The notes below the pieces were generated by a model. It ran no database searches. It worked only from the letters and a program-made list of their open reading frames with translations, and was not told the origin of the DNA. 55,986 bases of DNA from Puniceicoccales bacterium (GTDB taxonomy: Bacteria > Verrucomicrobiota > Verrucomicrobiia > Opitutales > JAIRLM01): contig JAIRXK010000015.1 of NCBI GenBank assembly GCA_031268315.1, positions 1-55,986 on the forward strand, written 5' to 3'. Shown one piece after another: positions 39,956 through 47,911 of the stretch (position 1 is its first letter; every line of letters begins with the position of its first letter). Both the position numbers and the translations under genes were made by a program.

Positions 39956-42043
39956 TTATGGCGCAAGTACGGGCGAACAGTTGCAAAATGTGCGGCAGCG
40001 GCCCTGCGTATCCTCGTGAGTAGATGGATTAAACGCAGCATCCTCATCACGTATTGTCGTGATCGTGTCATTCCACAGCTTCACATCCCAGTCACTGTAG
40101 CCTTGGAGGGCAACGATTACACCCGTGTCACCAAGGATATTAACAACACTCCGAAGTGCAACGGCTAGAATGTAAGGATGGTTATTGTAGGAAGCCATTC
40201 CGACCGGATTAAGATTAAGTACGACGGGTTTCCCGTCCGTTTGGGTTTGCCATTTTCTCTTCGCTATGTGGGCAAGTGCCTCAAATTGCGGAACAAGGGA
40301 ATCTTCGCACAAGGCATACATTTCACGGGTGAGACGATAAGGTACCAACTGCGCCCACGCGCGCGCTGCGCCGCACAGGCCATAGAGATAGGTTTTTCCA
40401 TTTTGCGTGTACACCTGGGGGAGCATCGCAACTTGACTACGATTTTGCTTAAGCTTCTCGGCATCACCTTTTATTTTGTTTGTATCAACTACTAACTTCA
40501 CTTTTGTTCCATTGGGACAAACGTAAATCTGATTATCACAACCATTAGTTTTCATCTTATTATACTCATCATCACTAATGGGTTCATAACTTGTGTACTG
40601 GTAGCCCTCAATCATTCCCATCTTTTTATCGTACGTAACATCCGTCCTACTGGCGGCCCCGGGAAGCTTACCGCTAATTGAGAGTATTCCGCGGATGAAT
40701 GTGCCTGTGACATTGATATATGCACTAACGGGGCCCTGAGTAAGATCATCGAGAATATTGCGGAAGTCCATTTTTCCCTGCATATTAGTATCGAGCCACG
40801 CCATTTCATTGGCACCCTGACATATGTACTCAACGTTGCTTCCAAATACCTCTTCCATTTTTTTCTCTAAAGCGGATACTTCAACGCCCTTGACAATTCC
40901 CATGCGCAGAGATGATTTTTCATTGATTGGCGTAAAGTAATCACCATAGGTATTTTCCATCTCAGTCCTTTGCTCTTCGGACGGAACAAATGACTTCGAT
41001 GCTCCTTGATTCATTTGTTCCGATTCTTCCAGAGTAAATGAACTCAAATAGGTGGGATTATGCATTGCAAATTCATAGGTTGCATTCAGGAAGGCCCGAT
41101 AGAGTTCCGGCATACCCCAGAGTAATGCCTTTATGCGCCTATTGGCCTCATCGCGTCGGCTAGGATTAACATTCCAATGCATTGATTTTGTAATATTATG
41201 TGTGAATTGCTCACAGTCCCTATCCCAATCAAAAATTGCGATCAAGTCTCGGAGGCATTTCTCCATTTCTGTGAGTGCGGGACATAGGGCATCTTCCCAG
41301 TTTCCACTCCGAACTGCATTTTGCGTTGCATAGTCGCCCATTTTCGCATTGCCGAGCTTCTGACATGCACGCAAAAAATTTCTTACCTGCACGGTGTGGA
41401 TATATTTGTCAGTAATATCAGCTGGAGCTTGAACATCAAAGTGCTGTATCTGCGATTTGCCATCCGGACCTTTTACTTCCCAAGAGCCCTTATATCCCCT
41501 GTGTCTATAGTAACCACGATTCTCCGGAAGATGATCCGTTTGATCTGCATCATCATCTACCCCATAGCCGTAGCCGCCACACTGTTGCTCGAATTTTCGG
41601 CACATTTCATCGTGGCTTGGAATTTTTTCCCGCAGCGCGTCGATTTCAGCAATAAAATTCTCCTCTGGCATTTCGGCAATAAAATCCTTCCCTTCCGCTG
41701 CTTTGGCTCCATCTGCAAGCTTGCCTCCGATACCTATATTTGGTTCATTGCTCTGCACACGTGCAGCAGGCGTGGATCTTCGCAGAATGAGGATGGTTGC
41801 ACTAAACAGAACCGCAACAGAAAGCAAAATGAGCAGGGACAGTGTCGCGGAAACAACATTGAGCACGGGAAGCACCATGCAACCGATGGCGACAGCAATG
41901 GTAATGCAGGCAGAGACAATGGCAATGCGCTTCTTTGTGTGCACACTTTCTTGGATGCCCTCGCCCAAACCCTGCTGCGGCAATAATATTCCTCCATCTA
42001 ATTTTTTGGTACTCATTTCACTGCATTTTCTTGTTCTATTCAT
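39956..42043 (-). CDS. Inc-like membrane protein with large soluble domain
   Basis: The 695-residue product has about 37 polar residues, a two-lobed hydrophobic region (about 38-90: IAIVSACITIAVAIGCMVLP, short turn, then a second lobe ending TILILRR), a linker, and a soluble domain of about 550 residues with many Tyr and Trp (GYGYGVDDD, RGYYRHRGYKGSWEV, GLCGAARAWAQ). No known family recognised. Its ATG overlaps the stop of the upstream gene by eight bases (ATGAATAG) and GGGG lies just before it, so translation is probably coupled to that gene. A second ATG at 42016 (MSTKKLDGG) is possible. The frame continues in phase past its TAA for 45 codons. It lies between an MSIS-type gene and the giant gene on one strand. 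Confidence 0.7.
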   Translation of the reverse strand: MNRTRKCSEMSTKKLDGGILLPQQGLGEGIQESVHTKKRIAIVSACITIAVAIGCMVLPVLNVVSATLSLLILLSVAVLFSATILILRRSTPAARVQSNEPNIGIGGKLADGAKAAEGKDFIAEMPEENFIAEIDALREKIPSHDEMCRKFEQQCGGYGYGVDDDADQTDHLPENRGYYRHRGYKGSWEVKGPDGKSQIQHFDVQAPADITDKYIHTVQVRNFLRACQKLGNAKMGDYATQNAVRSGNWEDALCPALTEMEKCLRDLIAIFDWDRDCEQFTHNITKSMHWNVNPSRRDEANRRIKALLWGMPELYRAFLNATYEFAMHNPTYLSSFTLEESEQMNQGASKSFVPSEEQRTEMENTYGDYFTPINEKSSLRMGIVKGVEVSALEKKMEEVFGSNVEYICQGANEMAWLDTNMQGKMDFRNILDDLTQGPVSAYINVTGTFIRGILSISGKLPGAASRTDVTYDKKMGMIEGYQYTSYEPISDDEYNKMKTNGCDNQIYVCPNGTKVKLVVDTNKIKGDAEKLKQNRSQVAMLPQVYTQNGKTYLYGLCGAARAWAQLVPYRLTREMYALCEDSLVPQFEALAHIAKRKWQTQTDGKPVVLNLNPVGMASYNNHPYILAVALRSVVNILGDTGVIVALQGYSDWDVKLWNDTITTIRDEDAAFNPSTHEDTQGRCRTFCNCSPVLAP

Positions 42044-43115
42044 TCCCCTTTTTCAATAAGGGAATTTTTACACTTTTCCTGATGTCACTTCCTCCACCAG
42101 ATGTTTCCTTGCTTTTTTTAATTGGAGGATTGTTTTGACCTTTCGGTAAATCTTTGGATTCGCTTCCACCTTCCAATTGATGCGCGCCTGGAGTTTCGTC
42201 TTTTCTTTTAGTTTCGTCTTCTCTTGAAGTTTCGTCTTCTGAAAATTCAAATCTCTCGTCATTTTCCGATGACATTTCCCGTGGGGGATCAGTCTTGTTT
42301 GATGGCGTCTCGTTTGATGGCAATTTTTTCGACGGATCTCCCTGTGAAAGAAAATCAGGCGTAGGCATCTCTGACGATTGTTGATGATGTTGCTGGCTCC
42401 GTGCTTCCTGCTGCATTTTACTGCCATCGGCGACATCCAAAAACGTCTTAACCTCCCCATAGGGATCCGGATTGCCCCCATCGGATGGAATGAGCTTAAA
42501 AAAACCATCCTGTCCATGACCCACAAACTGCAGCTTGAAACTTTTTTCCTTTTTCTGCTCATCTTCCTTTGTGTCTCGCTTAAAAGTGATGGTTGGCGCT
42601 TCGAGTGAGTGAAGATCGAATTTTATTTCGACTTTTGCATAGGAAGGAATCTCAAAATATTCGCTGTCGCCTACTTTAAAATTGGACGGATTTCCCATGC
42701 CAAGGATTACTTGGGTCTCCTGGTTAGTCAGCATCACCTTATATTCCGCCTTGGAATCGGTAAGCACGCCCAATGTTGGGAGTCCATTAATTACAAATAA
42801 CTTGTATTTTTCCTGCGGATGAAAGCAATTTTTAATATCTCCCAGCTTCTGAGAATTTGCTGTGTCCTTAAATAGCGCTAGTGCTTTGTTTACGTCGAGA
42901 CCTTCGAGATTCTGGAGCTTGGGATTGTCGTGCGCACGAGACAGTGCCAGGTGGAGCGCTTCCACCGCGCCTCTGTTGTTGACATCAATTGATTCAATGT
43001 CCAGCTCAGAAACTCCTCTGAAATTAGCAGCGCTGGAAGGCGTTGACCCACTCCCTCCACCCGGTGTAGGGTGAAGCTCAGGCGGAGCAGGCGATAAATT
43101 AGGCGAAATGCTCAT
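42036..43115 (-). CDS. MSIS-type hypothetical protein, paralogue 1
   Basis: The 359-residue product has a Pro/Ser/Gly-rich head, a conserved core (about residues 45-235) and a highly polar, Glu/Lys/Ser-rich disordered tail. The core shares with the product of 46371-45526 the blocks KYKLFVxNGxxTLGV, QxxLGMGNPxN, EYFxIP and a beta-rich stretch ending in FDxxxAxTxT. That ordered set shows true paralogy rather than shared composition. Both start MSIS and have a matching 20-base element 26 bases upstream. No membrane segment or signal peptide is visible. Coupled by overlap to the Inc-like gene downstream, it may be a chaperone, adaptor or co-secreted substrate; that is inference. Confidence 0.75.
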   Translation of the reverse strand: MSISPNLSPAPPELHPTPGGGSGSTPSSAANFRGVSELDIESIDVNNRGAVEALHLALSRAHDNPKLQNLEGLDVNKALALFKDTANSQKLGDIKNCFHPQEKYKLFVINGLPTLGVLTDSKAEYKVMLTNQETQVILGMGNPSNFKVGDSEYFEIPSYAKVEIKFDLHSLEAPTITFKRDTKEDEQKKEKSFKLQFVGHGQDGFFKLIPSDGGNPDPYGEVKTFLDVADGSKMQQEARSQQHHQQSSEMPTPDFLSQGDPSKKLPSNETPSNKTDPPREMSSENDERFEFSEDETSREDETKRKDETPGAHQLEGGSESKDLPKGQNNPPIKKSKETSGGGSDIRKSVKIPLLKKGNE

Positions 43116-43140
43116 ACACCTAAAGAGACTATGGAAAATT

Positions 43141-43160
43141 TTTCGAATTACAAGAAATTT
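43141..43160 (-). promoter_or_regulatory. Conserved upstream element of MSIS paralogue 1
   Basis: On the minus strand this reads AAATTTCTTGTAATTCGAAA, begins 26 bases upstream of the ATG and differs by one base from the element at 46397-46416 at the same distance from the other paralogue. TTGTAA (TTGCAA in the other copy) may be a -35 hexamer. Confidence 0.5.
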
Positions 43161-43429
43161 CTTTGAAAAATTTTGAAATTATGCTTTTGGGCAGGGAGGC
43201 CCTTGGAGGCGTAGAATTTACAGCAACTTCATCGCAGCTCAATGCGATTGCTTTGAAAAAATTCCGATCGATCGCAAAATTTACAAAATCAAATCGGCCT
43301 AATATTTCGTCCGTAACCATTCATTCTGCTCGCGCGAATTCGCAGGCGTAGTTTTCATTGGCGTAGACCCATAATCAGTTCAGTGCGAATGAGTACCCTG
43401 CGCCCGTAAAAAATACTCCGATCGCATCA

Positions 43430-43680
43430 ATGCTTTTTTGATTCCCTTCTAAGCTTTTTAGGCATTGGCAGAATTGAAAGTACTCTTTGATCCAAAGTGC
43501 CACATGGAGATTGCATTGTCGATTCTACTCCGATTAAACTTTGTTTACCCATTCGCATTAAACGCTTTAAAGCAATGCAAAAATCCATGGGAAATACAGT
43601 TAATTCCGCTAAGATTATTTTCGGATTCAAAATTCATATCGCTACTAATGCCGAAGATACAACCGCTGTAAATTTTTGAT
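43430..43680 (+). pseudogene. IS982-family transposase fragment (middle part)
   Basis: A short plus-strand frame reads CIVDSTPIKLCLPIRIKRFK, a basic stretch, then FGFKIHIATNAEDTTAV. This matches the IS982 catalytic-domain pattern (DSxPLxVCxxxRIxR then GFKxHL). Upstream pieces are interrupted by stops and no terminal repeats or full frame remain. The rest of 43116-43932 holds only the leader of the MSIS gene, a hairpin and the promoter of the next gene. Confidence 0.6.
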
Positions 43681-43772
43681 TTTCAAACGGATTCACACGC
43701 GATGTTTGTTTTCAGAGGTATTGCTTCCACGGCCCGTGGATGGACCGTTTTATGGGAAAAAATAAGTAAGCG

Positions 43773-43793
43773 CGCCGCCGCGCAGCGGCGGCG
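43773..43793. terminator. GC-rich perfect hairpin CGCCGCCGC-GCA-GCGGCGGCG
   Basis: A nine-base GC-only stem with a three-base loop, the second member of the hairpin family at 4986 and 55770. In this copy and the 55770 copy the same promoter and gene start follow about 90-100 bases later, so it marks the left edge of a repeated cassette. Confidence 0.55.
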
Positions 43794-43879
43794 TTATTTA
43801 AAGGCCCGCGGATGGCCAATCTTCTTTGTCCATTTCCGATGGTAAAATGCTTTTCGTCTGCAAATGAGGCATTTAAGCA

Positions 43880-43907
43880 TTGACAATTGGAAAATATTTC
43901 CTATGGC
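43880..43907 (+). promoter_or_regulatory. Promoter of the MSNFQQ gene (copy 1)
   Basis: A perfect TTGACA (43880-43885), a 16-base spacer and TATGGC (43902-43907). The copy at 55877-55904 keeps the -35 and spacing. The predicted transcript would start just before the GGAGGA binding site. Confidence 0.6.
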
Positions 43908-43932
43908 AGGATCTCCAACCGGAGGAGCATCT

Positions 43933-44847
43933 ATGTCAAATTTTCAGCAAATGAATCCCCTAGATTATCAGGCCCGCGAGGAGGGCGAAAGTGGCCCCAA
44001 TGGGGGATTAAACTCGTCGGCGCGGGCCGCATCCGCCCGGCAATTTTCTTCCAATCCGCCGGCCTCCGCCCAGACGCCGGAAGCTAGTTGGAAAATGGAG
44101 CAGGCCCTAGAATTGGAAAGATACATTTCGATGGTGCTGGGCTACAATCTGAGCGACGCGTTGGTAAAAAGTGTGGCCATGTTTCTGGCGGGGACACGGG
44201 CAAATCCCGAAGCACTGGCGATCATTTTCCAAACCTGGCATCGGCGACCGCAGAGCTCGTCGATCGTTCTCCCAGAGCAACATACGCTGCAGCAGCTCGC
44301 GGCAAAGCTTTCGGTGTACATGTGCGCCCTCGCCCAATGGGGCAAGGTCGCCGAAATCCTAGGACTCATGCCGTCGGACACGGCGCTGTGGATTCTGTCG
44401 GCGACGGATCCCCAGTGGGCGGCAAAGATCCTGCCCCACATAAAATCTCAAACGGTGCGGGAGAACCTGGGGTATGTCTGTGTCGCAGCGGCGAAGAAGG
44501 AGTCGGGCGCCGCGGATATGCTGCCCCTGACAAAAATGAAAGCCAAGTCGGCGCCAACGGCGGAGAAGGCATCGCCGATGGCGGAGAAGGAATCGGGCGC
44601 CGCGGATGCGTTGCCCTTGGCAAGAATAGAAGCTAAGTCGGCGCCAACAGCGGAGAAGGAGTCGGCGGATTCGCTTAACATTTCAAAAAAGGAGTCGGGC
44701 GCACAATTCCGAGATTCCAATGGACAATTTTCAGCGATATTGTCCAGAAGTGGCAAGGAAAAAGTGGGCATGGCTCCGAAGTGGTGGAGCCCTCCTTGCC
44801 CTCCCCAAGCCATCCCTAGGGGCCGGCCCAAAAATTCCGTTCCATAG
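43933..44847 (+). CDS. MSNFQQ-type hypothetical protein, copy 1
   Basis: The product is 304 residues. I chose ATG 43933 because GGAGGA lies just ahead of it and the duplicated gene at 55930 shares this start; earlier in-frame codons overlap the promoter. The head (1-50) is polar and disordered. A compact helical domain follows (about 55-190, with LGYNLSDALVKSVAMFLAG and ILGLMPSDTALWILSATDPQWAAKILPHI). The tail has two or three copies of ESGAADxLPL..AKSAPTAEK. The last 45 residues look unnatural (WSPPCPPQAIPRGRP), so a frameshift near 44720 is possible. The gene is markedly GC-richer than its neighbours. No family recognised; the helical domain could be a protein-interaction fold. Confidence 0.65.
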   Translation: MSNFQQMNPLDYQAREEGESGPNGGLNSSARAASARQFSSNPPASAQTPEASWKMEQALELERYISMVLGYNLSDALVKSVAMFLAGTRANPEALAIIFQTWHRRPQSSSIVLPEQHTLQQLAAKLSVYMCALAQWGKVAEILGLMPSDTALWILSATDPQWAAKILPHIKSQTVRENLGYVCVAAAKKESGAADMLPLTKMKAKSAPTAEKASPMAEKESGAADALPLARIEAKSAPTAEKESADSLNISKKESGAQFRDSNGQFSAILSRSGKEKVGMAPKWWSPPCPPQAIPRGRPKNSVP

Positions 44848-45525
44848 GGCCCGTCGCTCCGCCGAGCCGCTCTGCGGCAGGGAATTTCATAAAATCTTCG
44901 ATTGCTTTGCCGTGGGATGTCTACGCAGTGCCATCATTCTCCGTATCCGGCCATATCCATGGAATGTGGCCGGCGCCGCGGATGAATTAGCCGGCGACTC
45001 CTCGCTTTCTTCGGGACATGCCGCGACTCCACCCGTGCGCGGAATGCACACGGGTACGCCCAAGGCGTGGGGGTCCCCACGGCGGGCATGCGGCGAAAAT
45101 CGGTATTTGCATGGGAGCACCTCTGCTGGCGCGGACTGCAACGGGATGGATTGCATTTTTGGAAAAATGTACCAGCAAATAATGGGTGATTATCTCGGTC
45201 GTTCACGTTTTCGCATTTGGGCTTCCGTCAAAGCGAAAATCGCCATTGCAATGCGGGCAATTAGCCTTGGGTTTTAAATAGTGCGATCGGGGTTAAAAAA
45301 TATTTTTTGCGATTGATTGACCGCAAGCAGTTCACCACTGGCGGCCCCATTTCGACCAAAAGCTCTAGACCCAAGTTAGCAGGCACTAGCCACCGATGAA
45401 TTGCCCGATCGATCGATGCACGACATGCCCTCGGGTTAGTCCAATTTTCAAAGGAGATAATCGCACTGCAACCATGCACGGACCCAATATTTTGACAAAT
45501 TCTACCGCTTTTGCGCCCATTGGAG
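44848..45525. other. GC-rich decaying region with no assignable gene
   Basis: Up to about 45170 the GC-rich composition of the preceding gene continues, with several overlapping frames on both strands and none with a binding site or family match. A segment around 45239-45340 (GCCATTGCAATGCGGGCAATTA...) has a recognisable relative at about 55280-55375, so both are remnants of one repeated element that I cannot name. Confidence 0.4.
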
Positions 45526-46371
45526 TTATGCATCAACCGAAGGGGTTTGGAATGGATTCGACACTTCTCTTTCTCCCTTAGGAATTATGATTGCAGATCC
45601 ACTTCTACGAGAATCAGAGTCATTCGGGTGCGGGACAGGATCTGAAGTTGGAGTTGGAGTTGGATCAGACTCCGGATTGGGAGCTTTCCCAAATGCATAG
45701 GGATTGGCAAAAAATTTTCGAGCCGTGCCATAGGGACTATCCGTTACGCCTTCATCGGAATTAATCAATCTAAAAAAGCTTTCATTTTCACCATAGTCCA
45801 CATATTCCAGCTTGAATTTTGCCTCGTGGACTGCAGCCTTGCCTTCCACGATGGTGCTGAGTGTGAGGGTCGGCGCCGCTCCAAATTGATCAAAATTTAT
45901 GGTGACCCGATAATGGGGAGGAATTTTAAAATATTCTCCATGGCCCACCAGCGGATTTGCGGGATTCCCCATGCCGAGAACCTTTTGAGCCTCGCCTACA
46001 CTGAGTGACATTTGATAGCTTGTGCCCTCCTTATTCCGCACGCCTAGCGTGGCAATTCCGTTGACCACAAACAATTTATATTTTCCCGGTGGGAAAAAAA
46101 GCATCGCAAGTTGCATAGGTTCCGCACTGCCGTCTATCACATCATTAAGAACGGAATTTGCTTTGCATATGTCAAGGCCTCCAAGGTCCTGAAGATTAGC
46201 GTTTAGGTAATAGCGATTAATTGCCTTTGCAAGGTACTCAATTTCTTTGCCGCCCAGTTTGAGGCCCATGATATTGTACTCAACTATTCCGCTGCTAGGA
46301 GCCGTTTCGATCGAAAGCCTCGGACTCGAACTGGCAATACCGCCCGATTGGCCAATGTGTGATATGCTCAT
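45526..46371 (-). CDS. MSIS-type hypothetical protein, paralogue 2
   Basis: The 281-residue product is a paralogue of the protein at 43115-42036. It shares MSIS at the start, then GKYKLFVVNGIATLGV, AQKVLGMGNPANP, GEYFKIP and INFDQFGAAPTLTL. The core spans about residues 30-225; the tail is Pro/Asp/Ser-rich with a PTPTPTSDP run. No signal peptide, membrane segment or known domain is seen. It stands alone, flanked by decayed DNA, with a copy of the 20-base upstream element of its paralogue. Because a Pro-rich tail replaces the Glu/Lys-rich one, the two likely keep one core function with different linkers. Confidence 0.75.
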   Translation of the reverse strand: MSISHIGQSGGIASSSPRLSIETAPSSGIVEYNIMGLKLGGKEIEYLAKAINRYYLNANLQDLGGLDICKANSVLNDVIDGSAEPMQLAMLFFPPGKYKLFVVNGIATLGVRNKEGTSYQMSLSVGEAQKVLGMGNPANPLVGHGEYFKIPPHYRVTINFDQFGAAPTLTLSTIVEGKAAVHEAKFKLEYVDYGENESFFRLINSDEGVTDSPYGTARKFFANPYAFGKAPNPESDPTPTPTSDPVPHPNDSDSRRSGSAIIIPKGEREVSNPFQTPSVDA

Positions 46372-46396
46372 ACGATGATTAGCTTGCGAAATAGTT

Positions 46397-46416
46397 TTCG
46401 AATTGCAAGAAATTTT
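46397..46416 (-). promoter_or_regulatory. Conserved upstream element of MSIS paralogue 2
   Basis: Minus strand AAATTTCTTGCAATTCGAAA starts 26 bases ahead of the ATG at 46371, exactly as in the other paralogue (one mismatch). Sequence around it is otherwise diverged. Confidence 0.5.
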
Positions 46417-46634
46417 TTAACATGAATTGTAAAATTTCTTTCCCGGTTTTAGCATCCTAAATTTACGGCCAAAACACCCGCACAAATGGCCAAGAATGCA
46501 GCTTTAGGCAAACGGAAGCACAATAATTTTGCAAAAAAAAAGTTCTCGAATTTTCCAATTGCAGTCTCATCGAGGGACGGTTTTTTAAGAATTTCTTCTC
46601 CGCTCGGGTATCTGCCTTTATATTTCCCTGTGCC

Positions 46635-47060
46635 GCACAACTAATTGCACGCCCTTAACCTGAAGCCGGTTGGCCAATGGAGTTGAGCAGTACCCTTATC
46701 GCCGATAATGGTCCCTCGAAAATTTTTGAGCACTTCTTCGGCGCGACTGACAGCATGCATACTTCCAGGTGCTAGGGCAAAATTTCCAACCTTCTGCTGT
46801 CCATCCACCGCGAGGTGCATTTTTAATCCGAATTTCGCACCTGCGGAAGAGTGTGCCCACTGAGCCATGCCGCTAAAAACCTTGTGCGCCTTACTGCACA
46901 TTGAAAAAACGGGCGCAAAAATATTCCGCATATTCCTTCGTAGAAGGCTTTAAAATTGCGCACTTTTGAGCGCATAAACCCTACATAGATTGTTATAATT
47001 TCACTGAGAAAAAGTTTACTCGGGCGGCCACCCGTCGACAGCCATTTTTTTTCTTGCATC
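46635..47060 (-). pseudogene. IS982-family transposase relic
   Basis: Two minus-strand frames carry IS982 pieces in order: RPSKLFLSEIITIYVGFMRS followed by VRNFKAFYEGICGIF (N-terminal helix region), then after a frameshift AGAKFGLKMHLAVDGQQKVGN, LAPGSMHAVSRAEEV and GTIIGDKG (catalytic part). The DSxPL segment between them is deleted, so this copy cannot work. The surrounding 46372-46634 and 47061-47288 contain only short frames that I do not believe in. Confidence 0.75.
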
Positions 47061-47288
47061 TGCTATCGATGCGGACGAGAATGCGACCAACTTCAGGGAT
47101 TGGCGTCCCATACCTTCTCTGAAGCCTTTTGCCAACATCGCAAGCCAGCCTTTTGACTCGCAACGATTTTTATGGCCAAGAAAAATTTTTCGCCAAAACC
47201 CTTTCGAGAATCTTGCGATTCGCTTTTTTTACAATTTAAAAAAATGCCATAGCCGCCACCGCGGAAGAATGATTCACCCCCATTACTT

Positions 47289-47705
47289 TCAATTCGATGG
47301 CCGCTCGGAGGAAGATTTGCAGCGAAGTGCCGCCCACCTTTCAGCCAGATCAAGTAGCTGCCTACGCAATAATTGTCCCAATTGGCGCAGCGGCACATCC
47401 CTCGATTGCATATTAAACCTCACAAGCCAATCCTCCGCCAAGGAGAGATGCGATTGTTCCCGGCGAAAAATTTCCCGCACCATGCGCCGCAGGGCGTTCC
47501 TGCGCACCGCATTTCCCACCTTGCGCGATGTCACAACCGCCAGTCGCGGTGGCGTTCCTAGGCAATTACGCTTGTGCCCAATGGAAAAATATTCACCGCC
47601 TCGCCACGTCCGCGATCTGCGAAATTCCAAAAAATCACCGGCCAGCCGAATGCGCTGGCAGCGGCGAAAGCGAAGACCCCGACGTTCCGGCGATTCTCGC
47701 TCCAT
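47289..47705 (-). CDS. rnpA: Ribonuclease P protein component
   Basis: RnpA is the protein cofactor that helps the RNase P RNA remove 5' leaders from pre-tRNA. The 138-residue, strongly basic product carries the family signature RLAVVTSRKVGNAVRRN followed by RRMVREIFR (about residues 54-82). Its start overlaps the rpmH stop by one base (TGATG), the usual rpmH-rnpA coupling. The C-terminus is a little longer than typical. The usual next genes (yidD, yidC) are absent; an IS982 relic lies there instead, so the operon may have been broken by that insertion. Confidence 0.92.
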   Translation of the reverse strand: MERESPERRGLRFRRCQRIRLAGDFLEFRRSRTWRGGEYFSIGHKRNCLGTPPRLAVVTSRKVGNAVRRNALRRMVREIFRREQSHLSLAEDWLVRFNMQSRDVPLRQLGQLLRRQLLDLAERWAALRCKSSSERPSN

Positions 47706-47842
47706 CAGACGACGGTCAAACGTTTTCTTCCAATGCGCCGGCGATTGGAGAGAATGGCGCGGCCCGCCGCCGTTTGCATCCGCTTGCGAAAGCCACAGCG
47801 CCGCTGGCGAACAATTTTTGAAGGATTATAACTCGGTTTCAT
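47705..47842 (-). CDS. rpmH: 50S ribosomal protein L34
   Basis: A 45-residue, highly basic protein starting MKPSYNPSK, with [20 protein letters not shown] and ending GRKRLTVV. This is the L34 pattern, a small component near the tunnel region of the large ribosomal subunit. Start ATG 47842, stop TGA 47707-47705. It sits directly ahead of rnpA, as in almost all bacteria. This locus is often close to the replication origin, but no dnaA or DnaA-box cluster is visible here. Confidence 0.95.
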   Translation of the reverse strand: MKPSYNPSKIVRQRRCGFRKRMQTAAGRAILSNRRRIGRKRLTVV

Positions 47843-47911
47843 CTTTTACACCTCGAATGGGTCCATTGGATACATGGAACCGAATGGGGTGCAAGAAAAA
47901 TTTTTAAAATT

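Noticed and set aside
44720..45277. 185-codon frame overlapping the end of the MSNFQQ gene
   Set aside because: No binding site, no family match and unnatural composition; possibly the shifted true tail of the MSNFQQ gene, but I cannot show it.
47093..47398. Candidate yidD-like gene after rnpA
   Set aside because: The frame overlaps rnpA, lacks the YidD cysteine pattern and has no start signal; it looks accidental.
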